Positions 48,160 to 58,237 of a stretch of DNA of 64,000 nt are shown here, in pieces. The stretch spans positions 1-64,000 of the forward strand of contig NZ_JAGTJJ010000044.1 in the NCBI RefSeq assembly GCF_028435365.1, written 5' to 3'. The notes under the pieces were generated by a model. That model did not search any database, had not been told where the DNA came from, and saw only the letters and a list, made by a program, of their open reading frames with translations. A program made the position numbers and the translations under genes. The DNA comes from Polyangium jinanense (GTDB taxonomy: Bacteria; Myxococcota; Polyangia; Polyangiales; Polyangiaceae). Numbering within the stretch: position 1 is the first letter of the stretch; every line of letters begins with the position of its first letter.

Positions 48160-49107
48160 TCACGGCGGGAACATGGCCATGGGGTAGGACACCTCCCGCG
48201 GAGCGATGGCGCAGGGATACATGATCGGCTGCTTGCGCCGACGTGAGCCGCGTGCCGCGCTGGGCGGTCGATGCACATACGCGAGCAGCACTTCGCGCAC
48301 GCGGAGCAGATCCTTCGGCCGCAGGGGGCGCGGCGTCGACACGGCGAGGCTCGACGCGGCGAGCGCGCGCCCTCGCCGGAGCACCTCTGCGCGCGCGAGC
48401 TTCAACCGAGCGTAAGCAGTCTTGAGCGGGATTCCGAGCTTCTCGGCGATCTCCGGCATCGACTGCTCCTCGAGGTCGTGCAGGACGAGGATTTCGCGGA
48501 GCTTTGGGCGCATCCGACCGATGAGCTCGCGGGCGAGCGCCTGCTCCTCGCCCTCCAGGAGCGCGGATTCGGCTGCGAGAGTGTCGCTCATCGGCTCCGG
48601 CGGCTGCTCGGCCACGAGCGGCTCCATGCGGTGCCTCGCGAGCTTCCGATAGTTCGTCGCGAGCTGCATCGCGATGACGAACAGCCACGGGCGCGCCGAG
48701 CTTGCCGCGTCGTGATCCTCGATCCGCCGCAGGGCGACCGAGAAGACCTCCTGCGCGATGTCGTCGGCGTCGCGTGCGGGCACTCCATATCGCTCGACGG
48801 TGCGCAGGACGAACTGCCATTCGCGCGCATAGAGCTGCTGGAACACTTCATCCCGCGGAGGCAGGACCCCGGAGATGAGCTCCTCCGCGAACGGATAACG
48901 AACGGGGGGGTGCGAAGGATCGTGAGGGACGACGTCGGCCGACGGAGGAGGGATGACGTCGGGACACCACGTGGATGGAGACGACGTCGGCGTCGACGGG
49001 AAGGAAGCGCCACGGCGCTTGCCTTCTGCAAGGGTTTTATTGGACGAACCTGCGCATGAAGCTCGTTTCCCGCGGGTGTTGCGGGGACGCTCGTCGGCTT
49101 TCTTCAT
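48160..49107 (-). CDS. ECF-type RNA polymerase sigma factor
   Basis: A 315-residue sigma factor. Region 2 is seen at DADDIAQEVFSVALRRIEDH and WLFVIAMQLATNYRKLARHR; region 4 at LREILVLHDLEEQSMPEIAEKL and TAYARLKLARAEVLRR. Compared with typical ECF factors (about 190 residues) it has an N-terminal Ser/Pro-rich extension of about 75 residues and a C-terminal tail of about 70 residues ending MYPCAIAPREVSYPMAMFPP. No anti-sigma factor gene is adjacent, so control may lie in the extensions. It follows pyrB on the same strand with 100 bases between. Confidence 0.92.
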   Translation of the reverse strand: MKKADERPRNTRGKRASCAGSSNKTLAEGKRRGASFPSTPTSSPSTWCPDVIPPPSADVVPHDPSHPPVRYPFAEELISGVLPPRDEVFQQLYAREWQFVLRTVERYGVPARDADDIAQEVFSVALRRIEDHDAASSARPWLFVIAMQLATNYRKLARHRMEPLVAEQPPEPMSDTLAAESALLEGEEQALARELIGRMRPKLREILVLHDLEEQSMPEIAEKLGIPLKTAYARLKLARAEVLRRGRALAASSLAVSTPRPLRPKDLLRVREVLLAYVHRPPSAARGSRRRKQPIMYPCAIAPREVSYPMAMFPP

Positions 49108-49207
49108 GATTCACCGCCCCGAGGCACGGCCTGCGCGCTCGACGTCGCCCGCGCCTCTCGAACGGTTTGTCCTGCGGGTGGCAGGGAGCGTCAATGGTCA
49201 TCCGCGC

Positions 49208-50170
49208 TCAAGCGCCCGCGATCGGCTCTCCCTCGGCCTCCGTCGCGAGCATCCACAGGACCGCCATCCGCACAGCGACGCCCGCTTCCACCTGATCGAG
49301 AATGACGCTGCGTGAGCCATCTGCCACGGCGGGGTCGATCTCCACGCCTCGGTTCATCGGCCCGGGATGCATCACGATCGCGTCGGGCGCTGCGAGCGCG
49401 AGTCGCGCCTCGTTGAGGCCGAACTTCCTGCTGTACTCGCGGGTGCTCGGCAAGAACGTGCCCGCGAGGCGCTCGCGCTGGACGCGGAGCATCATCACCA
49501 CGTCGGCCCCTTCGAGCGCGGGCTCGAGTCGATCGTGCACCTCCGCGCCGAGCGTCTCGGCCGCGGGTGGCAGCAGCGTGCGAGGGCCCGCGAAGCGCAC
49601 CGTGGCGCCCATCGTTCGCAGGAGAAGCGCGTTCGAGCGCGCGACACGGCTGTGCAGGACGTCGCCGCAGATGGCTACGACGAGGCCTTCGAGTCGGCCC
49701 TTGCGACGTCGGATCGTGAACGCGTCGAGCAGCGCTTGCGTGGGGTGCTCGTGCGTCCCGTCGCCCGCGTTGACCACGGCGGCCTTCGTGCGTGCTGCCA
49801 CGTAGTGCGGCGCGCCCGACGCTTGATGCCGGATCACGAGGACGTCCGGGCACATCGCCTCGAGGTTCTTCACCGTGTCGAGGAGCGTCTCGCCCTTGAC
49901 CGCGCTCGACGTCGACACGCTGATGTTGATGACGTCCGCTGAGAGCCTCTTGCCTGCGAGCTCGAACGAGGTCCGTGTGCGTGTCGAAGGCTCGTAGAAG
50001 AGGTTGATCACCGTCTTGCCGCGGAGCGTCGGCACCTTCCGGACGCTGCGCCGCGAGACGTCGAAGAAGCTCTCCGCGGCTTCCAGGATCGAGTGGATCT
50101 CGGCCCTCTCCAGGGCCTCGATCCCGAGCAGGTGGCGGTGCGGATATCGCGCGCGTGGTGTCGTCGTCAC
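49208..50170 (-). CDS. pyrB: Aspartate carbamoyltransferase catalytic chain
   Basis: PyrB (320 residues) joins carbamoyl phosphate to aspartate in pyrimidine synthesis. The carbamoyl-phosphate loop STRTRTSFE is at about 62-70, [15 protein letters not shown] follows near the middle, and [11 protein letters not shown] near the end. The GTG at 50170 overlaps the pyrR stop; longer readings run into pyrR. A dihydroorotase gene (pyrC), often next, is absent: the sigma factor gene follows instead. Confidence 0.97.
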   Translation of the reverse strand: MTTTPRARYPHRHLLGIEALERAEIHSILEAAESFFDVSRRSVRKVPTLRGKTVINLFYEPSTRTRTSFELAGKRLSADVINISVSTSSAVKGETLLDTVKNLEAMCPDVLVIRHQASGAPHYVAARTKAAVVNAGDGTHEHPTQALLDAFTIRRRKGRLEGLVVAICGDVLHSRVARSNALLLRTMGATVRFAGPRTLLPPAAETLGAEVHDRLEPALEGADVVMMLRVQRERLAGTFLPSTREYSRKFGLNEARLALAAPDAIVMHPGPMNRGVEIDPAVADGSRSVILDQVEAGVAVRMAVLWMLATEAEGEPIAGA

Positions 50171-50706
50171 GTTCCCCCCAGGGTGGATGTGTCCTCGATG
50201 GTGGCCCACGCGCCGTCGTCCTTCTGCGTGACCTCGATCCGCTGTCCGGGGCCGAGCTCCACGCGACGCACGGTGTAGTCCGGGTGGATGGGCAGCTCGC
50301 GGCCGCCGCGGTCGACGAGCACGCAGAGCTCGATGCGACGCGGGCGGCCGTAGTCGAGCACGGCGTCGAGCGCCGCGCGGATGGTGCGGCCCGTGTAGAT
50401 GACGTCGTCGACGAGCACGACGCGCTTGCCGCGCACCTCGAACGGGATGCGGCTCGGGCCGATCTTGGGGTTCGGCAGGGCCGTCGCGGCGTCGTCGCGG
50501 TAGAGGGTGATGTCGATGGAGCCCGTCGGCGGGGCTTCACCTTCGAGCTCGCGGAGCAGCGCGGCGAGCCTCTCCGCGAGGGGCTCTCCGCCGCGCCGAA
50601 TGCCGACCAGCGCGAGGTCACGGACGCCGCCGTGCTCGGCGATCTCGCCAGCGACGCGGCGGAGGCCTCGGGCCACAGCGACCGGATCGAGGAGGACTTC
50701 GGACAT
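50167..50706 (-). CDS. pyrR: PyrR regulator/uracil phosphoribosyltransferase
   Basis: PyrR (179 residues) binds pyr mRNA in many bacteria to attenuate transcription, and has some uracil phosphoribosyltransferase activity. The PRPP-binding motif [13 protein letters not shown] is at 96-108, and [14 protein letters not shown] at about 34-47. It is followed by pyrB with a GTGA overlap. No PyrR-binding attenuator could be recognised in the 61 bases upstream, so its regulatory mode is open. Confidence 0.96.
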   Translation of the reverse strand: MSEVLLDPVAVARGLRRVAGEIAEHGGVRDLALVGIRRGGEPLAERLAALLRELEGEAPPTGSIDITLYRDDAATALPNPKIGPSRIPFEVRGKRVVLVDDVIYTGRTIRAALDAVLDYGRPRRIELCVLVDRGGRELPIHPDYTVRRVELGPGQRIEVTQKDDGAWATIEDTSTLGGT

Positions 50707-50767
50707 GGCGGGGACGAGCTACCACAAGGCCGACGCGGTGTCCCCGGGCCGCGCGGGGTGCGTCACG

Positions 50768-52087
50768 TCAATCGGGCTGGTGGAGAATTTTCTGGGTCGG
50801 ATCCACGAAGTAGAACCGACCGTAACCGGCGCGCTGGAAGGTGACCGCGCCGAACGCGTTGACGAGGACGGAGACCACGGCGAAGGCCCAGAAGAAGCCG
50901 CCGAGCCGCCTCCTGCCGAGCGCGAGGAGCGCGAACAGGAACACGGCGAAGTCGTTGGAGAAGCGGTAGCCGAACTGGATCCAGCCGCTGTTCTGGTAGA
51001 GCAAGCTCGGCAGCGCGACGCACGCGGCCGTGAGCGCGACGGCCCAGAACGAAGGCGGCGTGCGCCGAGGCCAGAGGACCCACGCGTAGATGGGCGTCGT
51101 GATCCACAGCGCGAGGCCGTGCGCGTTGATCTGGAACGGAGCTCCACTGACACCCGTGTAGGGCAGGGACGTCAGGATCACGCCGAGGTTCCGGCCGAGG
51201 TAGTGGTACGAGAAGAGTCCCCACCGCTCGATGCGTGTACGCCACGTGATCGCCAGCAGCCGGTGGCCGAACTCGAACGGATCGCCGAACCGCGCGGCGT
51301 TGTACCAGAGCAAGACGCCGAGCACCGCGGCAGCAGGTACGGCAAAGAGCGCGAGCTTCTTCGCGAGCGCGCGCGCGTCCACGTCCGCGAGGCGCACGCG
51401 ATCGCTCGCGCCTGCTCGCGCGCTTGCCCTCACGGCCTCGTACACGAAGAGCGGGAACGCAAAGCCGAGCGGCGTACGTGTGGCGAACCCGAGGCCGATC
51501 GCGAATCCCGCGAGGATCGGGTGCGCGGCGCCGACGGACGCGAAGAGGTAGAGCGCCGCGAGCGCCGCGCCGACGACGTGCGCGGCGAACCAGACCGTGC
51601 CTTGCACGGCGGAGAACCAGTACACGGTGCCGAATGCGAAGAGCAGCGAGAGGAGCACGTTCTCCCGCTCGGATCGGCCCGTCCTGCCCGCGCGCGCGAG
51701 CGCGTCGAGGCCGAGGTACAGGAGCGCCGGCGCGAGCCCCGTGTAGAGCGCGAAGACCTGACCGTCCCGGACGCGTTCGACGTTGCCCGCGAGCTTGACC
51801 GCAGGCAGCAAGAGGACCGCGGGGAACGGCGGAAAGCTCACGTAGTGCTTGCCTCCCCACGCGACGAAATCGTTGTTCCCCGTGTACGCGGGGGGCGGGC
51901 CGCCGAGGTCCAGGCGACCGTGCAGCCACGCGTCGGCGAGCAAGGCGAAGTGGTTGAACGGCGTGTGCGTCGTGAGCCGCTCGCGCCCCGTTGTGGCGAG
52001 ACAGACGACCGTGACCAACGTGTAGATCGCCGCGGCAAAGAGCCACCTTCGCGATCGATCGTCGGGCCGTTCGAGCGGGCGGTCCAT
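50768..52087 (-). CDS. Multi-pass membrane protein, glycosyltransferase-like
   Basis: A 439-residue integral membrane protein with about 10 hydrophobic segments, starting WLFAAAIYTLVTVVCLATTG. The loop between the first two segments contains THTPFNHFALLADAWLHGRL and YTGNNDFVAWGGKHYVSFPP, a form typical of GT-C glycosyltransferase-like proteins, where such loops hold catalytic acids. A role in lipid or polysaccharide glycosylation is possible but unproven. The ATG at 52087 removes a charged upstream stretch. It lies upstream of pyrR on the same strand and diverges from yceD. Confidence 0.82.
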   Translation of the reverse strand: MDRPLERPDDRSRRWLFAAAIYTLVTVVCLATTGRERLTTHTPFNHFALLADAWLHGRLDLGGPPPAYTGNNDFVAWGGKHYVSFPPFPAVLLLPAVKLAGNVERVRDGQVFALYTGLAPALLYLGLDALARAGRTGRSERENVLLSLLFAFGTVYWFSAVQGTVWFAAHVVGAALAALYLFASVGAAHPILAGFAIGLGFATRTPLGFAFPLFVYEAVRASARAGASDRVRLADVDARALAKKLALFAVPAAAVLGVLLWYNAARFGDPFEFGHRLLAITWRTRIERWGLFSYHYLGRNLGVILTSLPYTGVSGAPFQINAHGLALWITTPIYAWVLWPRRTPPSFWAVALTAACVALPSLLYQNSGWIQFGYRFSNDFAVFLFALLALGRRRLGGFFWAFAVVSVLVNAFGAVTFQRAGYGRFYFVDPTQKILHQPD

Positions 52088-52239
52088 GCGTGCTGGGCGC
52101 ACCCTACCATGGCCTTCGCTGCTCGAAGCGCGTCGGGCGGCTTGCGAGCACCCCGACCGTGCGCTAGTTGCTCCCGCCTCGCGCGGCCGCGGCGAACGCA
52201 CCGCTACCGCGATCTCGCTTTTGCCCCCAGGAGTCGACC

Positions 52240-52956
52240 ATGCCGCTCTTCGCCATTCCTGCCGGAGACATCGACGCCGCTGGTCGCTCGATCGCGGCGG
52301 ACCTGCCCGTGGCTTGGCTCGACGAACAGCTCAGCGACTGCGACATGCGTGGCGCCGAGCCGGGGCACGTTTCGGGTCGGATCTCTCGTTCGGGCTCCGA
52401 CATCGTCGTGCGCGGGCGCGTCCACACCGTCTTGCAGGCGCCGTGCGCTCGTTGCCTCGAACCCACGAAGCTCGATGTCGAGGCCGAGATGTCGCTCCTC
52501 CTCAAGCCCGCGCCGCCTGCCGTGCTCGCGCAGAAGGCGGACGAGAAGCGCGCGGCGGCGCAGGCGAAGAAGGCCGCGGGGGGAAGCACGAAAACCGAAA
52601 CGGGCAAGAAGGCGCCGAAGGAAAAGGAGCTGCCGGAGTACGAGTTTTCCTCGGAGGAGGCGGAGGTCGACATCTACGACGGCGAGACGGTCGTGCTCGA
52701 CGGGTTCATCCGCGAGGCGATTCTGCTCGAGATGCCCATCTTCCCCTTGTGCTCCGAGGCGTGTCCGGGTATCCGTCCCGCCTCCCCCGAGGCCGACGAG
52801 GGTGGCGCCGAGCCGCCCATCGACCCCAGGCTCGCGCCCCTCGGCGCTTTGCGCGCCGCGCTCGCCAAGAGCGGCTCGCGCGGGCCGAACGATGATCAAG
52901 GGGCCGCGACCGGCAGCGCCGACGCGTCCCAGCAGAAGAAGACGAAGAAGGAGTAG
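52240..52956 (+). CDS. yceD: YceD/DUF177-family protein
   Basis: The 238-residue product belongs to the YceD/DUF177 family, which affects 23S rRNA accumulation and is very often next to rpmF. Two cysteine pairs, Cys69/Cys72 (CARC) and Cys171/Cys175 (CSEAC), mark the domain and may bind zinc. A Lys-rich insert (about 100-130) lies between them, and the C-terminus is a charged tail. The ATG at 52240 follows CCAGGAG. The rpmF start is only three bases after its stop. Confidence 0.9.
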   Translation: MPLFAIPAGDIDAAGRSIAADLPVAWLDEQLSDCDMRGAEPGHVSGRISRSGSDIVVRGRVHTVLQAPCARCLEPTKLDVEAEMSLLLKPAPPAVLAQKADEKRAAAQAKKAAGGSTKTETGKKAPKEKELPEYEFSSEEAEVDIYDGETVVLDGFIREAILLEMPIFPLCSEACPGIRPASPEADEGGAEPPIDPRLAPLGALRAALAKSGSRGPNDDQGAATGSADASQQKKTKKE

Positions 52957-52959
52957 CCC

Positions 52960-53151
52960 GTGGCCGTCCCGAAGAGGAAAACCACCCCGAGCAAGCGCGA
53001 CATGCGGCGCGCGAACCACGACAAGGTCACCCCGGTGCAGGTGGTTGCCTGCCCGAACTGCGGGGAGGCGGCGCTGCCGCACCGCGCCTGCGGCGCCTGT
53101 GGTTTCTACAAGGGCCGCAAGGCGAAGGCCGTCAAGGCCACGACCACCTGA
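52960..53151 (+). CDS. rpmF: 50S ribosomal protein L32
   Basis: The 63-residue protein starts MAVPKRKTTPSKRDMRRA, as in L32. Four zinc ligands are visible (Cys31, Cys34, Cys44, Cys47), so it is the zinc-binding form. It starts with GTG. In many bacteria the next gene is plsX; here 196 bases without a gene lead to fabH. Confidence 0.98.
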   Translation: MAVPKRKTTPSKRDMRRANHDKVTPVQVVACPNCGEAALPHRACGACGFYKGRKAKAVKATTT

Positions 53152-53347
53152 ATCCACCGCAATCCCCGGCTTGCCCGTCTCGCAGGGCCTCCCGCTTCAT
53201 GACGAAGGGCGAGGCTGCGAGATGGGCTCGCGCCGGGCAGCGCGCGCGTGCATGGATCTCGGCGCTTCGCGATGAATCCCGCGGAGGCACAGGCCGAGGT
53301 CCATCGCTCGAGCACGCGCCGCGCCGGCGCCCTGCTACCTTGTCACC

Positions 53348-54346
53348 ATGAACGCGCTCCCTACACCGAAGAGTCGCATCCTCGGGACTGGCCACTACGT
53401 CCCTGAGAAGGTCCTCGCCAATGTCGACCTCGAAAAGATGGTCGATACGTCCGACGCTTGGATCGCGGAGCGCACCGGCATCCGGCGCCGGCACATCGCG
53501 GCCGAGCACGAGAACACGAGCGACATGGCGGCGGCCGCCGCGCGTCGCGCCCTCGAGTCGGCGGGCCTCAACGCCGCCGACATCGACATGATCATCGTCG
53601 GGACGATCAGCGGCGACAGCCCCATGCCCGCATGCGCCGTGCACGTGCAGCAGAAGCTCGGCGCCGACAACATCCCGGCGTTCGACGTGTCGGCCGCGTG
53701 CGCCGGGTTCATCTACGGCCTCACCATCGCCGATCAGTTCATCGCCACCGGCGCGGCGCGCTGCGTCCTCGTGGTCGGCGTCGAGCTCCTTTCGAGGCTC
53801 CTCGACTGGCAGGATCGGACGACGTGCGTGCTCTTCGGAGACGGCGCGGGCGCAGTCGTGCTCGGGCCCTCGGAGGGAGACGGCCGGGGCCTGCTCGCGA
53901 CGCGCATCTTCACGGATGGCTCGCTCGCGCATGCGCTCACGATCCCAGGCGGCGGCACGGCCGAACCGCTCACGGACGAGGGACTCGCCAAGAAGCGCAA
54001 CAAGGTCCACATGATGGGGCAGGAGATCTTCCGGACCGCCATCAAGAACCTGACGAGCGCGTCCACCGCGGTCCTCAAGGCCTCCGGGCTCACGAGCGCC
54101 GAGCTCGACTGGGTCGTCGCCCATCAGGCGAACCTGCGCATCATCACGCAGGTCGCCGATCGGCTGAACTTTCCGATGGAGAAGTTCGTCATCAACATCC
54201 AGGAGTACGGCAACACGTCGAGCGCCTCGATCCCCATCGCGCTCGACGAGGCCGTGCGCGACGGGCGCATCAAGCCCGGGCAAAACGTCCTGATGTGCGC
54301 CCTCGGCGCCGGGATCTCCTGGGGCGCTGCGCTCGTCCGGATGTGA
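53348..54346 (+). CDS. fabH: Beta-ketoacyl-ACP synthase III
   Basis: FabH (332 residues) starts fatty acid synthesis by condensing an acyl-CoA with malonyl-ACP. The triad is visible: Cys118 in AACAGFIYGL, His in VVAHQANLRII and Asn in YGNTSSASIP. Chain-starter preference (straight or branched) cannot be read. It lies first of the fab run fabH-fabD-fabG-acpP-fabF, all on the plus strand. Confidence 0.97.
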   Translation: MNALPTPKSRILGTGHYVPEKVLANVDLEKMVDTSDAWIAERTGIRRRHIAAEHENTSDMAAAAARRALESAGLNAADIDMIIVGTISGDSPMPACAVHVQQKLGADNIPAFDVSAACAGFIYGLTIADQFIATGAARCVLVVGVELLSRLLDWQDRTTCVLFGDGAGAVVLGPSEGDGRGLLATRIFTDGSLAHALTIPGGGTAEPLTDEGLAKKRNKVHMMGQEIFRTAIKNLTSASTAVLKASGLTSAELDWVVAHQANLRIITQVADRLNFPMEKFVINIQEYGNTSSASIPIALDEAVRDGRIKPGQNVLMCALGAGISWGAALVRM

Positions 54347-54424
54347 CGCGCGCTCTGCGCGTCTCCTGCCGATCCTTTGACTACAAAACTTTCTGTCGCG
54401 ACGTAGCACGAGGAGTCCGCGTCG

Positions 54425-55375
54425 ATGCAACGAAGCACGAAGGTCGCCTGGTTGTTTCCTGGTCAAGGCTCGCAGCTCGTCGGCATGGGCAAGGAGCTCG
54501 CCGCGACGTCCGAGGCCGCGCGCCGCACGTTCGAGCGTGCGGACGCGGCGCTCGGCGAGCCGCTCTCCCGGCTCTGCTTCGACGGCCCGATGGAGGAGCT
54601 CACGCTCACCGCGAACACGCAGCCCGCGCTGGTGGCGGCGAGCGCGGCCATCGTGGCGGCGCTGCGTGAGCGTCACCCGGAGCTCGCGCCGCCCATGTTC
54701 GCCGCGGGGCACTCGCTCGGCGAGTACAGCGCCCTCTGTGCGGCGGGCGCGATCGAGCTCGAGGACGCCGTCCGCCTCTGCCGGCTGCGCGGCTCTGCGA
54801 TGCAGGCCGCCGTGCCTCCGGGCGAGGGCGCGATGACGGCGATCATGGGGCTCGACGCCGAGACGATCACGGCGATCTGCGAGGAAGCGGCCGCGGGAGA
54901 GATCGTTTCGCCGGCGAACTACAACGCGCCCGGACAGGTGGTGATTGCAGGACAAAAGGACGCGGTGGCACGCGCGAACGATCTCGTGGTGGCGCGCGGC
55001 GGCAAGGCCGTACCGCTCAAGGTGAGCGCGCCTTTCCACTGCGCGCTCATGCGGAGTGCGCGCGACGCGCTCGCGCCTGCGCTCGGACAGGTCGTGATCC
55101 ATCCGCTCGCCTTCCCGGTGATCGCCAACGTCGACGCGTCGCCGAACACCGATCCTGGCCGCGTCGCCGACCTGTTGCTGCGGCAGATCGACGGCGCGGT
55201 CCTTTGGTCTGCTTCGGTCGAGCGCATGGCGGCCGAGGGCGTGACGCACGCGCTCGAGCTCGGGCCTGGCAAGGTGCTCGCTGGGCTCGGGAAGCGAATC
55301 GCGAAATCCATCAAGGTGCTGAGCGTCTCGGATCCCGCGGGGATCGACGCGGTGGCAGCGTTTCTGGAGGCATGA
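54425..55375 (+). CDS. fabD: Malonyl-CoA:ACP transacylase
   Basis: FabD (316 residues) moves malonyl groups from CoA to ACP. The nucleophile Ser97 is in GHSLGEYSA and WLFPGQGSQ is near the N-terminus. A conserved His region, SAPFHCALM, follows. The gene starts 78 bases after fabH and is followed by fabG three bases after its stop. Confidence 0.97.
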   Translation: MQRSTKVAWLFPGQGSQLVGMGKELAATSEAARRTFERADAALGEPLSRLCFDGPMEELTLTANTQPALVAASAAIVAALRERHPELAPPMFAAGHSLGEYSALCAAGAIELEDAVRLCRLRGSAMQAAVPPGEGAMTAIMGLDAETITAICEEAAAGEIVSPANYNAPGQVVIAGQKDAVARANDLVVARGGKAVPLKVSAPFHCALMRSARDALAPALGQVVIHPLAFPVIANVDASPNTDPGRVADLLLRQIDGAVLWSASVERMAAEGVTHALELGPGKVLAGLGKRIAKSIKVLSVSDPAGIDAVAAFLEA

Positions 55376-55378
55376 GAG

Positions 55379-56125
55379 ATGTTCGGTCTGAGCGGCAAGG
55401 TCGCGCTCGTGACGGGCGCTTCACGTGGGATCGGTCGGGCGACGGCAGAGGCGCTCGCGGCGCAAGGCGCGCACGTCGTCGTGAACTACGTGCGCGGCGA
55501 GGAAGAAGCGCGGCGCGTCGTGCAAGCGATCGAGGAGCGCGGTGGCAAGGCAGAGGCGCTCGGCTTCGACGTGGCGGACATGCAGGCCACCGACGAGGCG
55601 ATCGCAGCTCTGTCGAAGCGGCTCGGCCGCCTCGACATCCTCGTGGCAAACGCGGGCGTCGCCGTCGACAACCTCGTCCTGCGCGTGAAGGAAGAGGAGA
55701 TCGATCGCGTCTTCGCGGTGAACGTGAAGGGCGCGATCGGGTGCGCGCGCGCGGCGATCAAGCCCATGATGCGCGCCCGCACGGGACGCATCGTGTTCCT
55801 GTCGAGCATCGTCGGAGAGATGGGCAATGCAGGGCAGGCGGTCTACGCCGCATCGAAGGCCGCGCTCCTCGGTCTCTCGAAGACGCTCGCGCGTGAGTAC
55901 GCTTCGCGGAACATCACGGTGAACGTGGTCGCACCCGGCTTCATCGACACCGACATGACCTCGTCGCTCGGTGCCGAGGTGAAGGAAGGCATGCTGAAGG
56001 CCATTCCTCTCGGTCGCACCGGAAAGCCGGAAGAGGTCGCTGCCGCGGTGATCTTCCTCTGCTCGGATGCTGCGTCTTACATCACGGGCGAGACCATCCG
56101 CGTAAACGGCGGCATGTACATGTAA
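55379..56125 (+). CDS. fabG: 3-oxoacyl-ACP reductase
   Basis: FabG (248 residues) is an NADPH-dependent short-chain dehydrogenase that reduces beta-ketoacyl-ACP. The cofactor motif TGASRGIG is at about 12-19, NAG at 91-93, catalytic Ser142 or 143, Tyr156 and Lys160 (YAASK). The ATG follows the fabD stop closely. An inverted repeat (about 56129..56159) lies between it and acpP. Confidence 0.97.
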   Translation: MFGLSGKVALVTGASRGIGRATAEALAAQGAHVVVNYVRGEEEARRVVQAIEERGGKAEALGFDVADMQATDEAIAALSKRLGRLDILVANAGVAVDNLVLRVKEEEIDRVFAVNVKGAIGCARAAIKPMMRARTGRIVFLSSIVGEMGNAGQAVYAASKAALLGLSKTLAREYASRNITVNVVAPGFIDTDMTSSLGAEVKEGMLKAIPLGRTGKPEEVAAAVIFLCSDAASYITGETIRVNGGMYM

Positions 56126-56206
56126 AAAGCGTTTCGCACGCCACGAAGGTCGTGCAAAAGCTCGAACGATGGGTTAGGAGGGGACCGCTTTTTCCCGGAG
56201 GACGCC

Positions 56207-56455
<249 letters not shown>

Positions 56456-56460
56456 TCCCC

Positions 56461-56481
56461 GAGAGCCCTAGCGAGGGCCTC
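56461..56481 (+). terminator. Hairpin between acpP and fabF
   Basis: GAGAGCCCT and AGGGCCTC pair (with one bulged A) around loop AGCG, six bases after the acpP stop. It may lower read-through into fabF or protect the acpP message from the 3' side. No strong T-run follows. Confidence 0.4.
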
Positions 56482-56510
56482 ATCCCCGATCCATCCTGGG
56501 CGAAGCGAGT

Positions 56511-57755
56511 ATGGAACGCGTCGTCATCACCGGCATCGGTCTCGTTACCCCGAACGGCATCGGCACCACGGAGACGTGGCGCTCCGTGCTCGCGGCCGAG
56601 TCCGGGATCGGACCCATCACCCTCTTCGATGCATCGCAGTATTCGACGCGCATCGCAGGCGAGGTGAAGGGGTTCGTCGCGGAAAACTTCATCCCCAAGA
56701 AGAAGCTCCGCGAGATGGGCCGCTTCGCCCACCTCTCGATCGCCGCATCGCAGCTCTGCATGAACGATGCGGGGATCGAGCTGACCGACGAGGACCGCGA
56801 GACGTGCGGCACGTACATCGGTGTCGGCCTCGGCGGGCTGGAGAATTTGTACCAGTACGCGCAGGTGCTCCTCGAAAAGGGGCCCTCGAAGGTCAGCCCG
56901 TACTTCATCCCGCAGGTCATCGCGAACCTCGCCGCCGGGCAGGTCGCGATGGCCTTCGACCTCAAAGGGCCGAGTTACTGCAACACGAGCGCGTGCGCCT
57001 CGAGCGCCCATTCGATCGGCGAAGCCTTCGAGTGGATCCGCCGCGGCCGCACGCACCTCATGCTCGCGGGCGGCACGGAGGCGACGATCACGGGCCTCGC
57101 CGCCGCAGGCTTCGGCGCGATGTTCGCGCTCTCCCGGCGCAACGACGAGCCCACGCGGGCAAGTCGGCCCTGGGACAAGGGCCGCGACGGCTTCGTCATG
57201 GGCGAGGGCGCGGCGACGCTGCTGCTCGAGTCGCTCTCGCACGCGAAGCGCCGCGGCGCAAAGATCTACGGCGAGGTGACCGGCTACGGCGCCACGTGCG
57301 ACGCGTACCACCTGACGAAGCCCGCGCCGGAAGGCGAGGGCGCGCAGCGCGCAATGAAGCAAGCGCTCGTGGACGCGAAGCTCGCGCCGACGGACATCGA
57401 GTACATCAACGCGCACGGCACCTCGACGCCGCACGGCGACCTCGAGGAAGCCCGCGCGATCGTAAAAGTGTTCGGGGAGCACGCGACCGGGCACGCGCTC
57501 TGGGTGAGCTCCACGAAGTCCGTGACCGGGCACTTGCTCGGCGGCGCGGGCGCAGTCGAGGCGGCTCTTTCGGTGCTCGCGCTTCACGAGAGCAAGGTCC
57601 CTCCCACGGCAAACCTCGAGGAGCAGGATCCCGAGTGCGTGCTCGACTGCGTCCCGCTCGTCGCGCGGGAACGCCGTCTCCGGAACGTCATGTCGAACTC
57701 GTTCGGGTTCGGGGGCACCAACGTTGCGCTCGTGTTCTCCCGCTTCGAGGGCTAG
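56511..57755 (+). CDS. fabF: Beta-ketoacyl-ACP synthase II
   Basis: FabF (414 residues) elongates acyl-ACP. The catalytic Cys162 is in NTSACASSAHSIG; the two histidines are in NAHGTSTPHGD and SVTGHLLGGAGA. Length and motifs are normal. nrdR begins three bases after its stop. Confidence 0.97.
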   Translation: MERVVITGIGLVTPNGIGTTETWRSVLAAESGIGPITLFDASQYSTRIAGEVKGFVAENFIPKKKLREMGRFAHLSIAASQLCMNDAGIELTDEDRETCGTYIGVGLGGLENLYQYAQVLLEKGPSKVSPYFIPQVIANLAAGQVAMAFDLKGPSYCNTSACASSAHSIGEAFEWIRRGRTHLMLAGGTEATITGLAAAGFGAMFALSRRNDEPTRASRPWDKGRDGFVMGEGAATLLLESLSHAKRRGAKIYGEVTGYGATCDAYHLTKPAPEGEGAQRAMKQALVDAKLAPTDIEYINAHGTSTPHGDLEEARAIVKVFGEHATGHALWVSSTKSVTGHLLGGAGAVEAALSVLALHESKVPPTANLEEQDPECVLDCVPLVARERRLRNVMSNSFGFGGTNVALVFSRFEG

Positions 57756-57758
57756 GCG

Positions 57759-58220
57759 ATGAGGTGCCCGTTCTGCGGGCACCTCGAGGACAAGGTCGTC
57801 GAGTCCCGCGCACCCGGGTCGGGTGACGTCGTGCGCAGGCGCCGCGAGTGCGCCGCGTGCGGTCGTCGGTTCACGACGTACGAGCGCGTCGAGGACGTCC
57901 TGCCGACCGTCGTGAAAAAAGACGGCCGGCGCGAACCCTTCGATCGAGCCAAGCTGATGCGAGGTCTCCGGACCGCCTGCAACAAGCGGCCGGTCTCAGT
58001 GGACCGGCTGGAAGTCGTGGTGGACGCGATCGAGCGCGAGGTGCAGGAATCCGAACGGCGCGAAGTGACGAGCGCCGAGCTCGGGGAGCGGGTGATGAAC
58101 CACCTCCGCGACCTCGACGAGGTCGCCTACGTCCGGTTCGCCAGCGTCTATCGCTCCTTCCGTGACGTGGACGAGTTCCTCCGCGAGCTTGGTAAGCTTG
58201 TGAAGGCGAAGGGCCCCTAG
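57759..58220 (+). CDS. nrdR: Ribonucleotide reductase repressor NrdR
   Basis: NrdR (153 residues) represses ribonucleotide reductase genes. The zinc ribbon has Cys3, Cys6, Cys31 and Cys34, and the ATP-cone begins near [16 protein letters not shown]. It lies between fabF and ribD, in the common nrdR-ribD order. Whether nrdR boxes exist near target genes cannot be checked here, as none is in the window. Confidence 0.97.
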   Translation: MRCPFCGHLEDKVVESRAPGSGDVVRRRRECAACGRRFTTYERVEDVLPTVVKKDGRREPFDRAKLMRGLRTACNKRPVSVDRLEVVVDAIEREVQESERREVTSAELGERVMNHLRDLDEVAYVRFASVYRSFRDVDEFLRELGKLVKAKGP

Positions 58221-58237
58221 TAGATCCGGGCTGACCC

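Noticed and set aside
54376..54410. TTGACT upstream of fabD as a promoter
   Set aside because: No -10-like sequence is found at 16-18 bases; the nearest TAGCA is too far.
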